64,000 nt of DNA from JBBDNV01 sp040877415 (GTDB lineage: Bacteria > Planctomycetota > Planctomycetia > Pirellulales > PALSA-1355), in contig JBBDNV010000140.1 of assembly GCA_040877415.1 (NCBI GenBank), forward strand, positions 9,729-73,728, in the 5' to 3' direction. Position 1 is the stretch's first letter. Every line of letters starts with the position of its first letter. A program made the position numbers and the translations under genes. Under the pieces are notes generated by a model. It worked only from the letters and a program-made list of their open reading frames with translations. It was not told the origin of the DNA and ran no database searches. This document shows positions 50,995-59,235 of the stretch, one piece after another.

Positions 50995-51486
50995 ATGAAC
51001 GCTCACGGAGCCTTTCGGGCCGGAATCTCAGGCGGCCAGAATCTCGTCGAAACCTATATCAAGGATCTGAGCGACGCCGACCTGCTGGTGCGGGCCGTAC
51101 CCGGCACGAATCACATCGCCTGGCAGCTCGGCCATCTGATCGCCGCCGAAAACGCGATGCTCGAAGCCGTCCGCCCCGGCTCGATGCCCAAGCTGCCGGC
51201 CGGCTTCCGCGAACGGCACAGCAAGGAGAAGGCCAACAGCGACGACGCGAAAGACTTCCTGACCAAGGACCAGTATCTAAAACTCTTCAAAGAGCAACGC
51301 TCCGCCACGCTCAAGGCGCTGGAGAGCATGAGCGAAGCCGATTTCGACGGTCCCGTGCCCGAGCCCTTGTCCCAGTACCTGCGCAACGTCGGCGACGTGT
51401 TTTCGATGCAGGGCACGCACTGGGTGATGCACGCCGGCCAATGGGCCCTGATCCGCCGCAAGCTCGGCCATCCGCCGTTGTTTTGA
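50995..51486 (+). CDS. DinB-family putative metal-dependent protein
   Basis: Four-helix-bundle protein of 163 aa. The residues that bind metal in DinB/YfiT-like proteins are visible: HIAWQLGHLIAAE (two His) and THWVMHAGQWALIRR (His residues of the third helix). Helix FRAGISGGQNLVETYIKDLSD forms the first helix. Relatives act as thiol transferases (bacillithiol- or mycothiol-dependent), or have unknown function; no substrate can be assigned. ATG 50995 has AAGGAA upstream. The 240-base gap after ettA contains a long hairpin repeat. Confidence 0.86.
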   Translation: MNAHGAFRAGISGGQNLVETYIKDLSDADLLVRAVPGTNHIAWQLGHLIAAENAMLEAVRPGSMPKLPAGFRERHSKEKANSDDAKDFLTKDQYLKLFKEQRSATLKALESMSEADFDGPVPEPLSQYLRNVGDVFSMQGTHWVMHAGQWALIRRKLGHPPLF

Positions 51487-51622
51487 TGTCGTCGCGCCCG
51501 GGCTCTTGACCCGTGACGCCGCTTGCTCCTATATATCAAGCTATGCGAGAGGGCTCCGGTGCGGCGGCCGCGCCGGCCGCGCGCAGCGCAAGAATTCTCA
51601 ACAACACACGAGGTGGACTGCC

Positions 51623-51802
51623 GTGACAATTGTGCGAGTCGGTACGACGAAAAAGTATGCGGATGGTTGGGAAACCGCCTTTGGCAAGGGCAAGCGGAAA
51701 GTCGGGCCCGCGGCCAAGAAAGCCGCGGCCAAAAAAGCCGCCAAAAAGTCGGCCAAACCAGCCGCCAAGAAAAGGTCCCCCGCGAAGGCCAAGAAGAAAT
51801 AG
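51623..51802 (+). CDS. Small basic, Lys/Ala-rich nucleic-acid-binding-type protein
   Basis: Product of 59 aa starting at GTG 51623, six bases after AGGTGG. The first 25 residues (TIVRVGTTKKYADGWETAFG) look conserved from memory of planctomycete genomes. The rest is a Lys/Ala/Pro tail (KKAAAKKAAKKSAKPAAKK) like histone H1 or bacterial H1-like tails. It may bind DNA, RNA or the ribosome; no function can be given. An ATG-free GTG start and overlapping longer frames mean it is easily missed. The upstream open frame lacks a Shine-Dalgarno. Confidence 0.72.
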   Translation: MTIVRVGTTKKYADGWETAFGKGKRKVGPAAKKAAAKKAAKKSAKPAAKKRSPAKAKKK

Positions 51803-51861
51803 GCTGGCAGTGATGGACCCGTTTAGCCCGGAGCCACCGGCGACGGCGCGACCCAGGTTCA

Positions 51862-52425
51862 CTACGCCCGCGACAGAAACTCGCCGGTGCGGGTGTCGAT
51901 CTTCACCACTTCGCCCTGCGACAGATACTCGGGCACTTGCACAACCAGTCCGGTCTGGAGTTTCGCCGGCTTGGTGCGGCTGGTGGCCGAGTTGCCGCGA
52001 AGGCCCGGGTCGCACTCGATCACTTTCAGTTCCACGACCACCGGCAGTTGCAGTCCGACGCACTCGTCGTTGTAGATCATCGCCAGCACGCCTTCGAGCT
52101 CTGCGGTCAGGTAGGGCGCTTCGCCGGCCACCTCGTCGAGCGCGAGCGAATATTGGTTGTAGTCCTGCTGGTCGAGAAAGTGCATGTGTGATTGGTCGGC
52201 GTACATGAACTTGATCGCTCGGCGCTGGAAATCGGCCTCGCCCAGCGATTCGCCGCCGCGCAGCACGATGTCGATTTTCTGTTTCGTCACCAGGTTGCGG
52301 GCGCGGTACTTATAGATCGTCGCCGCGCCCCGCGCCGAGGGGCTCTGCACGCTGATCGACTCGATGATGCAGGGGGCCTGGTTGTAGTTGACCACCATGC
52401 CGTTTTTGATGTCTTTGGCAAGCAT
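51862..52425 (-). CDS. efpL: Elongation factor P-like protein EfpL (YeiP type)
   Basis: Translation factor that helps ribosomes at poly-proline and other stalling motifs. The 187-aa product has the three EF-P/eIF5A-like domains. The loop that reaches the peptidyl-transferase centre reads SVQSPSARGAATIYK, with Arg32 at the tip; E. coli EfpL has QSPTARGAATLYK, whereas canonical EF-P has a KPGKG-type loop. The C-terminal VVQVPEYLSQGEVVKIDTRTGEF fits both. No EF-P modification enzyme (EpmA, EarP) is nearby. It lies downstream of two hypotheticals and proC on the same strand, with a 38-base gap to the nearest. Confidence 0.93.
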   Translation of the reverse strand: MLAKDIKNGMVVNYNQAPCIIESISVQSPSARGAATIYKYRARNLVTKQKIDIVLRGGESLGEADFQRRAIKFMYADQSHMHFLDQQDYNQYSLALDEVAGEAPYLTAELEGVLAMIYNDECVGLQLPVVVELKVIECDPGLRGNSATSRTKPAKLQTGLVVQVPEYLSQGEVVKIDTRTGEFLSRA

Positions 52426-52463
52426 GAACGATTCACCAATCCTTAATCCCCAACACCTAACCC

Positions 52464-52952
52464 CTATAACAGCGTGCCGGATTGCGGATCCACTCCCACT
52501 CCCCCGGTCAGTTCGACCACGGCGTCGAGCACGATCAACAGCATACTGGGGTCGAGCATTTCGTCCAATTCGTCTTCCGGCTCGCCGCCGGTGGTTTGCT
52601 CGAAGTGCAACAGGTCGAACCGCGCGTCGAACTTCTTGAGCCGCCGGAGCTTGGCCCGCTCGTCCTCGTCGGCCAGCGAGCCTTTGAGCTCCTGTTCCAG
52701 CACCGCGGTTTGCTCGACCACTTCCTCGCCCGACATGTAGCTGACGTCGAGCGCGGCGTAGTCGTCGGGCGACATCACCGTGATCGATTCGAAGCGGCCG
52801 TCCTCATCGGCCCGGGCGTTGGACAATTGGAACCGGTCGCTCAGATTGTGCAACATGCGTTCCACTTTCTTGAGCGTCGGCCGATTGCTGGAATCGAACA
52901 GCACGAAGTAGGTTTCGCGCCATTTGTATTCCTCGCGTTCGAAAGTGGACAT
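52464..52952 (-). CDS. Conserved acidic hypothetical protein (162 aa)
   Basis: Soluble acidic protein beginning MSTFEREEYKWRETYFVLFDSSNRPTL, with a possible alpha/beta fold (VERMLHNLSDRFQLSN, RFESITVMSPDDYAALDVSYM). A helical Glu/Leu-rich middle follows, and it ends LIVLDAVVELTGGVGVDPQSGTLL. It has no signal peptide, membrane segment or known motif. I recall similar sequences in planctomycete genomes annotated hypothetical. It sits directly upstream of efpL in the same direction. Confidence 0.7.
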   Translation of the reverse strand: MSTFEREEYKWRETYFVLFDSSNRPTLKKVERMLHNLSDRFQLSNARADEDGRFESITVMSPDDYAALDVSYMSGEEVVEQTAVLEQELKGSLADEDERAKLRRLKKFDARFDLLHFEQTTGGEPEDELDEMLDPSMLLIVLDAVVELTGGVGVDPQSGTLL

Positions 52953-53050
52953 GAGGCGGGCCTGAGTATTCTTCAGTCGGGGCCTTCGACCCCGAATTCT
53001 CCGAACTCGCCGGCCTCAGCGAGGCCGGCTACAACAACTCCATAGTGAGT

Positions 53051-53287
53051 CTAGCGGTCCCATTCTTCCTCCGCCGGACCCAGCCCGCCCTGCCAGGTTT
53101 CCAACGAATGGAGCATCTCGTCGCGTTCCTGTTGGTTGCCCCACACGCTCTCCCCCTGTTCCAGGCGAATCTCGTACTGTCCTTCGCGTTCGCAGTCCTC
53201 GGCGCCGCAGAAGTGCGGCGTCGACGCCACCCACATGACGCGGTATAAGGGGATGTTCTTGTCGTCAACCGTGCAGAAAATCGTCAT
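53051..53287 (-). CDS. Small conserved hypothetical protein (78 aa)
   Basis: Product of 78 aa: MTIFCTVDDKNIPLYRVMWVASTPHFC, then GAEDCEREGQYEIRLEQGESVWGN and an acidic helical end LETWQGGLGPAEEEWD. The phrase VASTPHFCGAEDCEREGQYE with three Cys and one His could bind metal, but no known motif fits. It is the first of the small genes between proC and efpL. Similar proteins appear in planctomycetes, from memory. ATG 53287 is the chosen start. Confidence 0.65.
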   Translation of the reverse strand: MTIFCTVDDKNIPLYRVMWVASTPHFCGAEDCEREGQYEIRLEQGESVWGNQQERDEMLHSLETWQGGLGPAEEEWDR

Positions 53288-53386
53288 CTCTTGTTACCCC
53301 GATCACAAACGCTCTCCAGGGGCGCCGCTCGCCACGTTCGAGGGGCGAACCATCGTCTCGGCGCCACGCCCTCGACTCGACGGCCA

Positions 53387-54196
53387 TTATACTCCTGCGA
53401 GTTCCACCGATCTGTGCGTGGCGGCTTCGACGGCCGCCATCAGCGTACCGCGAATTCCGCCCGCTTCCAGGGCCTCGAGTCCGGCCATCGTCGTTCCGCC
53501 CGGGCTGGCCACGCGGTCTTTTAAGACGGCCGGATGCTCGCCCGTTTCCAGCACCATCTGCGCCGCCCCGCGCACGGTCTGTGCCGCCAGCGCCAGCGCC
53601 ACGTCGCGCTTCAGGCCCATTCGCACTCCGCCGTCGGCCAGCGCTTCGATGATCACGCACACGAACGCGGGGCCCGAGCCCGATAGTCCCGTCACGGCGT
53701 CCAATAGCGGCTCGTCCACGGCAAAGGCCAGACCCACGGCCGACAGCAACTCGTCGACCAGCTTGGCGTCGTCGCCCGTGGTCCGCGGCCCCATACAGTA
53801 ACCGCTCGCGCTTTGTCCGATCAGGCACGGCGTATTGGGCATCACGCGCACCAGCCGCGCCCCGCCTAAAGCGGCGTCCAGCGTGGCCAGCCTCACGCCC
53901 GCGGCGATCGAAATCACGAGCTTGCCCGCCGTCACCGCGGCCAACGGCGCCATGGCCGCAGCGATCTGCTGCGGCTTGGTGGCCAAAAACAGAATGTCGG
54001 CCTCTTTGCCCAGGCTGGCATTGTCCGCCATCACGCGCGCTCGGCCCACCGTTTTCTGGAACGACTCGATCGCTTGTGGGCTCGGATCGCAGGCCAGGAT
54101 CCGTTCGGGCACGACCAGGCCGGCTTTGACGAACCCGGCCGCCAGGGCGCGGGCCATTTGTCCGGCCCCGATAAAACCAATCGTGTAATCTTGCAT
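53387..54196 (-). CDS. proC: Pyrroline-5-carboxylate reductase
   Basis: NAD(P)H-dependent last step of proline synthesis; 269 aa. The dinucleotide fold starts IGFIGAGQMARALAAGFVKAG. Further motifs are DILFLATKPQQIAAAM, LVRVMPNTPCLIGQSASGYC, and the C-terminal dimerisation/catalytic signature DAVTGLSGSGPAFVCVIIEALADGGVRMGL followed by RVASPGGTTMAGLEALE. The length is standard. It may head a unit with the two hypotheticals and efpL downstream (gaps of about 99, 98 and 38 bases). Proline synthesis next to a polyproline-rescue factor is noteworthy but could be chance. Confidence 0.96.
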   Translation of the reverse strand: MQDYTIGFIGAGQMARALAAGFVKAGLVVPERILACDPSPQAIESFQKTVGRARVMADNASLGKEADILFLATKPQQIAAAMAPLAAVTAGKLVISIAAGVRLATLDAALGGARLVRVMPNTPCLIGQSASGYCMGPRTTGDDAKLVDELLSAVGLAFAVDEPLLDAVTGLSGSGPAFVCVIIEALADGGVRMGLKRDVALALAAQTVRGAAQMVLETGEHPAVLKDRVASPGGTTMAGLEALEAGGIRGTLMAAVEAATHRSVELAGV

Positions 54197-54529
54197 GCGT
54201 GCAGCCGAATTGAGTGACCAGCGTGGAACGAAACCGTGCGCGTCGCAGCCGACCGCAACACCCGTTTCGTTAATCTAAAACCGCGGGCCGGTGCCTGCAA
54301 GGAAGACGGTCTTGCCCAAAGGTGACGTCCGCGTCGTCAGGGTCCCGGGCCGGGCCGTACACCCAGTAGCTTTCGCGGCCGGGACGGTGGTGCTAGCGAT
54401 CGGCCGCCGTCGGCCAAATCCGTCTGGACACGGGCGGGGGAATCTGCGATTCTTCGCCCCCGCGTCGCCCGTCGTCGGCGGTTCACCCGCTCGCCCAAGG
54501 GCGCCGTCCCTTCGATTGGAGTTCTTCCC
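54197..54529. other. Divergent interval proC to the 54530 gene
   Basis: About 330 bases. A plus-strand frame of 80 codons (54291-54533) has no Shine-Dalgarno and overlaps the next gene's start. Nothing else was recognised. Confidence 0.5.
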
Positions 54530-54922
54530 ATGAGAATTGCAGCCATTCTGCCGCTGTTGGTTTGTTATTTCGCCGCGAGCGTGCCCCCTGCGCGGGCCGA
54601 AGGTTGTTCGCCGTTTGGATGGCTGTGCTGTTCCCGGCACACGCCGCAGGCCATCGAGACAACCAACGTCTCGAACACCTCAAAAACGCCGCCCGTGTTC
54701 ACCAAGATGACGGGCGGCACGAAGCGGTTCGTCTCGGGCACCAAGAACCTGTTCGTGGCCAAGAAACCACCGGCGAAAAAACGCGGCGTCACGGCGACCC
54801 ACCGGGCCGCGCGTGCCGAACCGCCGAAGCAGGGCTTTTTCCAACGCTGGTTCAACCCCGAGCCACCGCCGCCTCCCAGAACCGTCGAGGAGTGGATGTC
54901 GCTCGAGCAGATTCATCCGTAG
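54530..54922 (+). CDS. Small secreted basic protein, unknown function
   Basis: Product of 130 aa with a signal peptide at 1-23 (MRIAAILPLLVCYFAASVPPARA). The mature part starts GCSPFGWLCCSRHTP with three Cys, then is Lys/Thr/Pro-rich (KRFVSGTKNLFVAKKPPAKKR) and ends with an acidic-proline segment FNPEPPPPPRTVEEWMSLEQIHP. Basic plus Pro-rich composition suggests a cell-wall-associated or nucleic-acid-contacting surface protein; function unknown. I recall planctomycete proteins ending with the EEWMSLEQIHP-like segment. GGAG lies upstream of the ATG. Confidence 0.7.
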   Translation: MRIAAILPLLVCYFAASVPPARAEGCSPFGWLCCSRHTPQAIETTNVSNTSKTPPVFTKMTGGTKRFVSGTKNLFVAKKPPAKKRGVTATHRAARAEPPKQGFFQRWFNPEPPPPPRTVEEWMSLEQIHP

Positions 54923-55008
54923 CCCACGTTGCCGCCGCTGGGCCGCGGTCCGCTGGCCTCCCAAGTTCATGGACTCGTTGCCACCAGGCTCGATTGCGTA
55001 GCGTTCTC

Positions 55009-55227
55009 ATGCCCCTTCCATTCTCTGCACTTCTGGCTTTCGGCCGCCGTCTGGCGGTGTTGGCAACGGCGCCTGCCTGCCTGGCCAGCCTCGGTTGTGC
55101 CGGACCCGCCTGGGCCGACTACGAGACGACCCGGGCCGTGGACTCCGCGGCAGCCGACGACTCGTTCCCCTCAGCCGCCGAAGTCGGTTTGGCCGCCAAC
55201 AGCACGACCGGCAACGACGAGCGCTGA
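55009..55227 (+). CDS. Candidate small secreted peptide (72 aa)
   Basis: ATG 55009 opens a 72-codon frame with a signal-like start (MPLPFSALLAFGRRLAVLATAPACLASLGC) and a cleavage-like AWA-D at about residue 38. The mature part (YETTRAVDSAAADDSFPSAAEVG) is short, acidic and low in complexity. There is a Cys at position 29, but a lipobox is only partial. No homolog is recalled. It may be real but could be a chance ORF between the 54530 gene and the first propeller gene. Confidence 0.4.
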   Translation: MPLPFSALLAFGRRLAVLATAPACLASLGCAGPAWADYETTRAVDSAAADDSFPSAAEVGLAANSTTGNDER

Positions 55228-55369
55228 GCAATTCTCGTTCCTCTTCCCGTCGCCCGCCTTGGCGCGTGGTCGGTGGCAGTTCGCCCCCTTGGCCAGTAAA
55301 ATGATCCGGCGGCCTCTCGGCCGCGCTCTCTAAAGAGCCGGCGTCGGAACGCTCAGGAGGAAATGTGCC

Positions 55370-57262
55370 ATGAAATTCCGCTGCGCGGCGTCGTTGCTGG
55401 CTCTGGTTGTCGGGGTCGAAGCCCCGGCTCAGGTCCCGGTTTCCGACGATCCCACGGCCGTTTTCGTGATGAAGGCCGACGGTAGCGACGTGCGCAAGGT
55501 GGCGCAGGTCGAAGGTTACGAGGACCACGAAGCGCCGCGCTGGTCGCACGATGGCAAGCGCTTGGTGTTCGATGCCCGCAACCGAGCCACCCGAGAGCGA
55601 TCGTGTTTCGCGGTCGGCGCCGATGGCACCGGACTGGCCGAGGTTGCCAAAGGACGCTTTGCCGACTGGTCGCCGGACGACAGGCAAATCGCGTTTCAGG
55701 TCGATGGCGCCGACGGTTCCTCGGAGATCTATGTTCAAAACCTCGACGGCCAGGGGCTGGCGAAGATTGCCGAGGGCCGCAGTCCGCGCTGGTCCCTCGA
55801 CGGCAGCGTCCTGGTCCACTCCGACCGGACCATGCTCCGCGCGGTGGACCTGCTCAGCAACGAGGCCACGGCCCTGTTGCCGGCGCCGGTCGTCAAGGTC
55901 TTCGACGGTTTCGCCTGGTCGCCCGATGGCAAGGGCATGGCCGTCGTCGTCCGGCCCGCCGAGGGCGCCCACCGGCAGCTTCTGTTCGTGAACCCGGCGG
56001 CCGACAATCGGGGTGTTGCGCCGCGGCTGACGAACGAAATGGGCGGCTTCATCTCCTACTCGCCGGACGGCAAGCAGTTGATCTTCAGCGATGCAATGCA
56101 AATTCGCATCGTCGACGTCGCCGGCGACGCCCCGGCCCGCAAGGTTGCCGGCCAGGTGGGATTGAATCGGCATCCGGCCTTCTCGCCCGACGCAAAATGG
56201 ATCGCCTTCAGCGGCTCGCGCCGAATGCCACAGTCCGCGCCGCCGAAACCCGCTGCCACGGCCGGCGGCAAGGTACTCGAGGAGCTGCGGCGGCACAACA
56301 AGCGAACCATCGTCTACAGCCTGGACTTTACGCCCGATGGCCGCCGGGTCGTGATGGGAGGCGATCCGCTGAACACCGGCGTCCAGGTCTGGGATTTGAC
56401 CACCGGTGAAACCCGCGAGCTCGGCGGTCGCGGAATTCACGTCAATATGTTTCCCGACGGTCGGCGCTTCGCCACGGCCTGGCTTTTCCCGGTCGCTCAA
56501 ATCGTCGACCTCGAATCGGGCAAGGTCTTGCGACAACTCGACCACGGCAACACAATTTGGGCCTTCCGCCTGTCGCGCGACGGCCGCAGGCTGCTCACCG
56601 GCGGGCTCGACAAGGTGATTCGCATCTGGGATGTCGAAACCGGCGAACAGCTTTTGGCCCTCGACCCGCACCCCGATTGGATCACCCGGGCCACGTTTTC
56701 GCCCGACGGCAAGGAAGTGATCACCGGCTGCCACGACCGATCGCTCCGCGTTTGGGACGCGGAAACCGGCAAACAGCGCCTGGCCATCGAGCATCCCGCC
56801 GCGCTGTGGGGATTGGCCGTCTCGCCCGACGGGCGACACATTCTCACCGGTACCGGCGGCAGTCTCGCCGGCAGCCTGACCGCGCTCAATATTGCCGAAG
56901 GCGACGACAATGTGCTGCGCGTGTGGGATCGGGAAACCGGCAAGCTGGTCCGCGAAATGAAGGGGCACAAGGGCGTCGTGTTTTCTATCGACGTTTCGCC
57001 CGATGGCCGACTGGCCGTCAGCGGCAGTTCGGATGGCACGATGCGTTTGTGGGATTTAGCCACCGGCAACGAGTTGAGCAATGTCGGGCCAGGGAAGGGG
57101 GCCGTGGCCTGCGTGGCCTTTTCGCCCGACAGCAAACTGATCGTCGCCGGCGGCGGCGTGGCCCGCGTGGCCGGCCAGATGGTCGAGTTCCCCAACGAGC
57201 AGATCCGCGTTTACAAAGTCGTCGACGCGCCCGGCCCCACCGCCAAGTCCGGCAAATTGTGA
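55370..57262 (+). CDS. Secreted two-propeller protein (TolB-like plus WD40-like), paralogue 1
   Basis: Product of 630 aa with a signal (MKFRCAASLLALVVGVEAPAQ). Residues about 25-290 hold PD40/TolB-type blades, each with a W-S-x-D-G or YSPDGKQLIFSD unit (APRWSHDGKRLVFDARN, FADWSPDDRQIAFQ, GFAWSPDGKGMAVV). Residues about 315-615 hold WD40 blades (IRIWDVETGEQLLALDPH, LRVWDAETGKQRLAIE, MRLWDLATGNELSNV). Two fused propellers are predicted, a protein- or glycan-binding scaffold outside the cytoplasm. AGGAGG (55355-55360) supports ATG 55370. Two paralogues follow at once. Confidence 0.86.
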   Translation: MKFRCAASLLALVVGVEAPAQVPVSDDPTAVFVMKADGSDVRKVAQVEGYEDHEAPRWSHDGKRLVFDARNRATRERSCFAVGADGTGLAEVAKGRFADWSPDDRQIAFQVDGADGSSEIYVQNLDGQGLAKIAEGRSPRWSLDGSVLVHSDRTMLRAVDLLSNEATALLPAPVVKVFDGFAWSPDGKGMAVVVRPAEGAHRQLLFVNPAADNRGVAPRLTNEMGGFISYSPDGKQLIFSDAMQIRIVDVAGDAPARKVAGQVGLNRHPAFSPDAKWIAFSGSRRMPQSAPPKPAATAGGKVLEELRRHNKRTIVYSLDFTPDGRRVVMGGDPLNTGVQVWDLTTGETRELGGRGIHVNMFPDGRRFATAWLFPVAQIVDLESGKVLRQLDHGNTIWAFRLSRDGRRLLTGGLDKVIRIWDVETGEQLLALDPHPDWITRATFSPDGKEVITGCHDRSLRVWDAETGKQRLAIEHPAALWGLAVSPDGRHILTGTGGSLAGSLTALNIAEGDDNVLRVWDRETGKLVREMKGHKGVVFSIDVSPDGRLAVSGSSDGTMRLWDLATGNELSNVGPGKGAVACVAFSPDSKLIVAGGGVARVAGQMVEFPNEQIRVYKVVDAPGPTAKSGKL

Positions 57263-57306
57263 GCCGCGTTATACCTCCACATTCGCGAAACCCCAGATCA
57301 CACGCG

Positions 57307-59235
57307 ATGCGATTGATACATCAACAACGGCCAAACACTCGCTCGCTGGCGGCCGCGCTTCTATCGGGCTGTGTTTTGATTGCCGGTGCGGTCCGCGCCG
57401 ATGAAACGATGCCGCGAGCACTGTACGTCATGCGGCCCGATGGCTCTGACGTGCGGCACGTCGTCAGCGTCGAGGGCTTCGCGGCCTGCGCTTCGCCACG
57501 CTGGTCGCACGACGGCCAGCGGCTGGTGTTCGACGCCGATAGCGGCAAGCCCGAGGGAAATCGGCTGTTTATGGCCGGCGCCGACGGCAAAGAGCTGGTG
57601 GCCGTCGGGCCGGGTTCGCAGGCCGACTGGTCGCCCGACGACAAGCAATTCGCATTCTCGGGCGGAGGCAAAACGTCGCTGAAGCCAGGCATTTGGGTCC
57701 AGAACGTCAACGGCCGCGCAGTCCAATGGCTCGCGCCCGGCAGCGGCCCGCGCTGGAGTCCCGACGGCAGTCAAATCGCGCTCGTGGCCGACGGCCTGCT
57801 TCACGTTCTCGACCAGATCGACTCGAGCCGGCGGGCCATGTTCGATGCGGGCGACAAGATCACCGACGTCCGGCCCGGCTTCGCCTGGTCGCCCGATGGC
57901 ACGCAATTGGCCGCCGCGGTCAAGCGCGACGGCGCGTGGGAAGTCGTAATCGTCAGCGCCGACGGATCCAAGTCGGGCTTGCGCACCCGCTTGAAAGCCA
58001 AAGCGGACAGCCTGTCCTGGTCGCCCAACGGCAAGACGCTGGCCGCAGCTTTGTGGAATGAAAAGGCGCGCGAGCACCGGCTGCATTTGCTCGATGTCGA
58101 TGGCGACGCACCGCGAGAAATCCCCGGTCAGCAGGGAGACAACCGCGAGCCGGCCTGGTCGCCCGACGGCAAGCAGTTGGCATTTGCCAGCTCGCGCCCA
58201 GCCGGCGATCTTCGACCCGCGACCGTGACACCACCGGCCGTGAAACTCGAACAGATCGCCGCCTTCGACTGCGGCGGCACGTGCTACAGCCTGGCTTTGG
58301 CCCCCGATGGGCGCACGGCCCTCTTGGGCGCCAACATGGGCAACCGTCGACTCCAGGTGTGGGACGTTCACACGCAGGTTGTCGAACGCGCGATTCCCAT
58401 GCTGGGCATCTTCGTGGCCGTTTCTCCCGACGGCAAACATGCCGCCTGCACCGAGCGCTTCAAAAAGGCCGTCACGTTGTTCAATCTCGAGGACGGCCAG
58501 CCGATCCGCGACCTGTCTTCGGCCGCGCCAATCTGGTTCGTCGAGTTTTCCGCCGGCGGTTCCCGGCTGGTGTGCGGCGCGCAGGACGGCACGGCGACGG
58601 TGTTCGACGTCAGGACCGGTAAGGAATTGGTGCGGCTGACACACAAGGGCCGAGTGGCCACCGGGGCCCTTTCGCCCGACGGCAGCATCGTGGCCGTCTC
58701 GGCGGCCGACAACAAGGTGCACGTGTGGGACGTGGCCGGCGCCAAGGAAACGCGCCAGCTCGACCATCCGGACCTCGTGTGGTGCGTGGCCTTCTCGCCC
58801 GACGGGCGCTTGATCGCAACCGGCACCGGCGCCACGCCGACGGGCGACGTCGCCGCGCAGCGCGTGCCGGCGGGCGACGACAACGCGGTGCGTCTGTGGG
58901 ACGCGGCCTCCGGCAGGCTGGTGCGCGAGTTGAAGGGGCACGGCCACGCCGTCGCCAGCGTCGCCTTTTCGCCCGACAGCCGACGGCTGGCCACCGGCAG
59001 TTTCGACGGCACGTTGCGGCTGTGGGACGTCGAGCGCGGAACCGAGCTTTGCCGCGCATCCGGCAAAAGCTGGATCTTCAAGGTTGTCTATTCCCCCGAC
59101 GCCGAGTTGATTCTGGCCTCCGGCGGAAACGCGCGCGAAAAGATGTCGGACCGGCGCCTTGTGGACTACCCGGCCGAACGCGTGCGCGTGTTCAAGATCG
59201 CACCCCTCGACGAGACGAAACGAGACGGCGGATGA
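57307..59235 (+). CDS. Secreted two-propeller protein, paralogue 2
   Basis: Product of 642 aa with the same architecture as paralogue 1: signal (SLAAALLSGCVLIAGAVRA), TolB-type blades (SPRWSHDGQRLVFDADS, ADWSPDDKQFAFSGG, GFAWSPDGTQLAAAV, EPAWSPDGKQLAFASS) and WD40-type blades (LQVWDVHTQVVERAI, HVWDVAGAKETRQL, VRLWDAASGRLVRELKGHGHAV, LRLWDVERGTELC). Residues around ALYVMRPDGSDVRHVVSVEGF match VFVMKADGSDVRKVAQVEGY of paralogue 1, showing descent by duplication. ATG 57307 has no strong Shine-Dalgarno. Its TGA overlaps the ATG of paralogue 3 (ATGA). Confidence 0.86.
   Translation: MRLIHQQRPNTRSLAAALLSGCVLIAGAVRADETMPRALYVMRPDGSDVRHVVSVEGFAACASPRWSHDGQRLVFDADSGKPEGNRLFMAGADGKELVAVGPGSQADWSPDDKQFAFSGGGKTSLKPGIWVQNVNGRAVQWLAPGSGPRWSPDGSQIALVADGLLHVLDQIDSSRRAMFDAGDKITDVRPGFAWSPDGTQLAAAVKRDGAWEVVIVSADGSKSGLRTRLKAKADSLSWSPNGKTLAAALWNEKAREHRLHLLDVDGDAPREIPGQQGDNREPAWSPDGKQLAFASSRPAGDLRPATVTPPAVKLEQIAAFDCGGTCYSLALAPDGRTALLGANMGNRRLQVWDVHTQVVERAIPMLGIFVAVSPDGKHAACTERFKKAVTLFNLEDGQPIRDLSSAAPIWFVEFSAGGSRLVCGAQDGTATVFDVRTGKELVRLTHKGRVATGALSPDGSIVAVSAADNKVHVWDVAGAKETRQLDHPDLVWCVAFSPDGRLIATGTGATPTGDVAAQRVPAGDDNAVRLWDAASGRLVRELKGHGHAVASVAFSPDSRRLATGSFDGTLRLWDVERGTELCRASGKSWIFKVVYSPDAELILASGGNAREKMSDRRLVDYPAERVRVFKIAPLDETKRDGG

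Noticed and set aside
54291..54533. 80-codon ORF before the 54530 gene
   Set aside because: No Shine-Dalgarno and it overlaps the start of a gene with a clear signal peptide.
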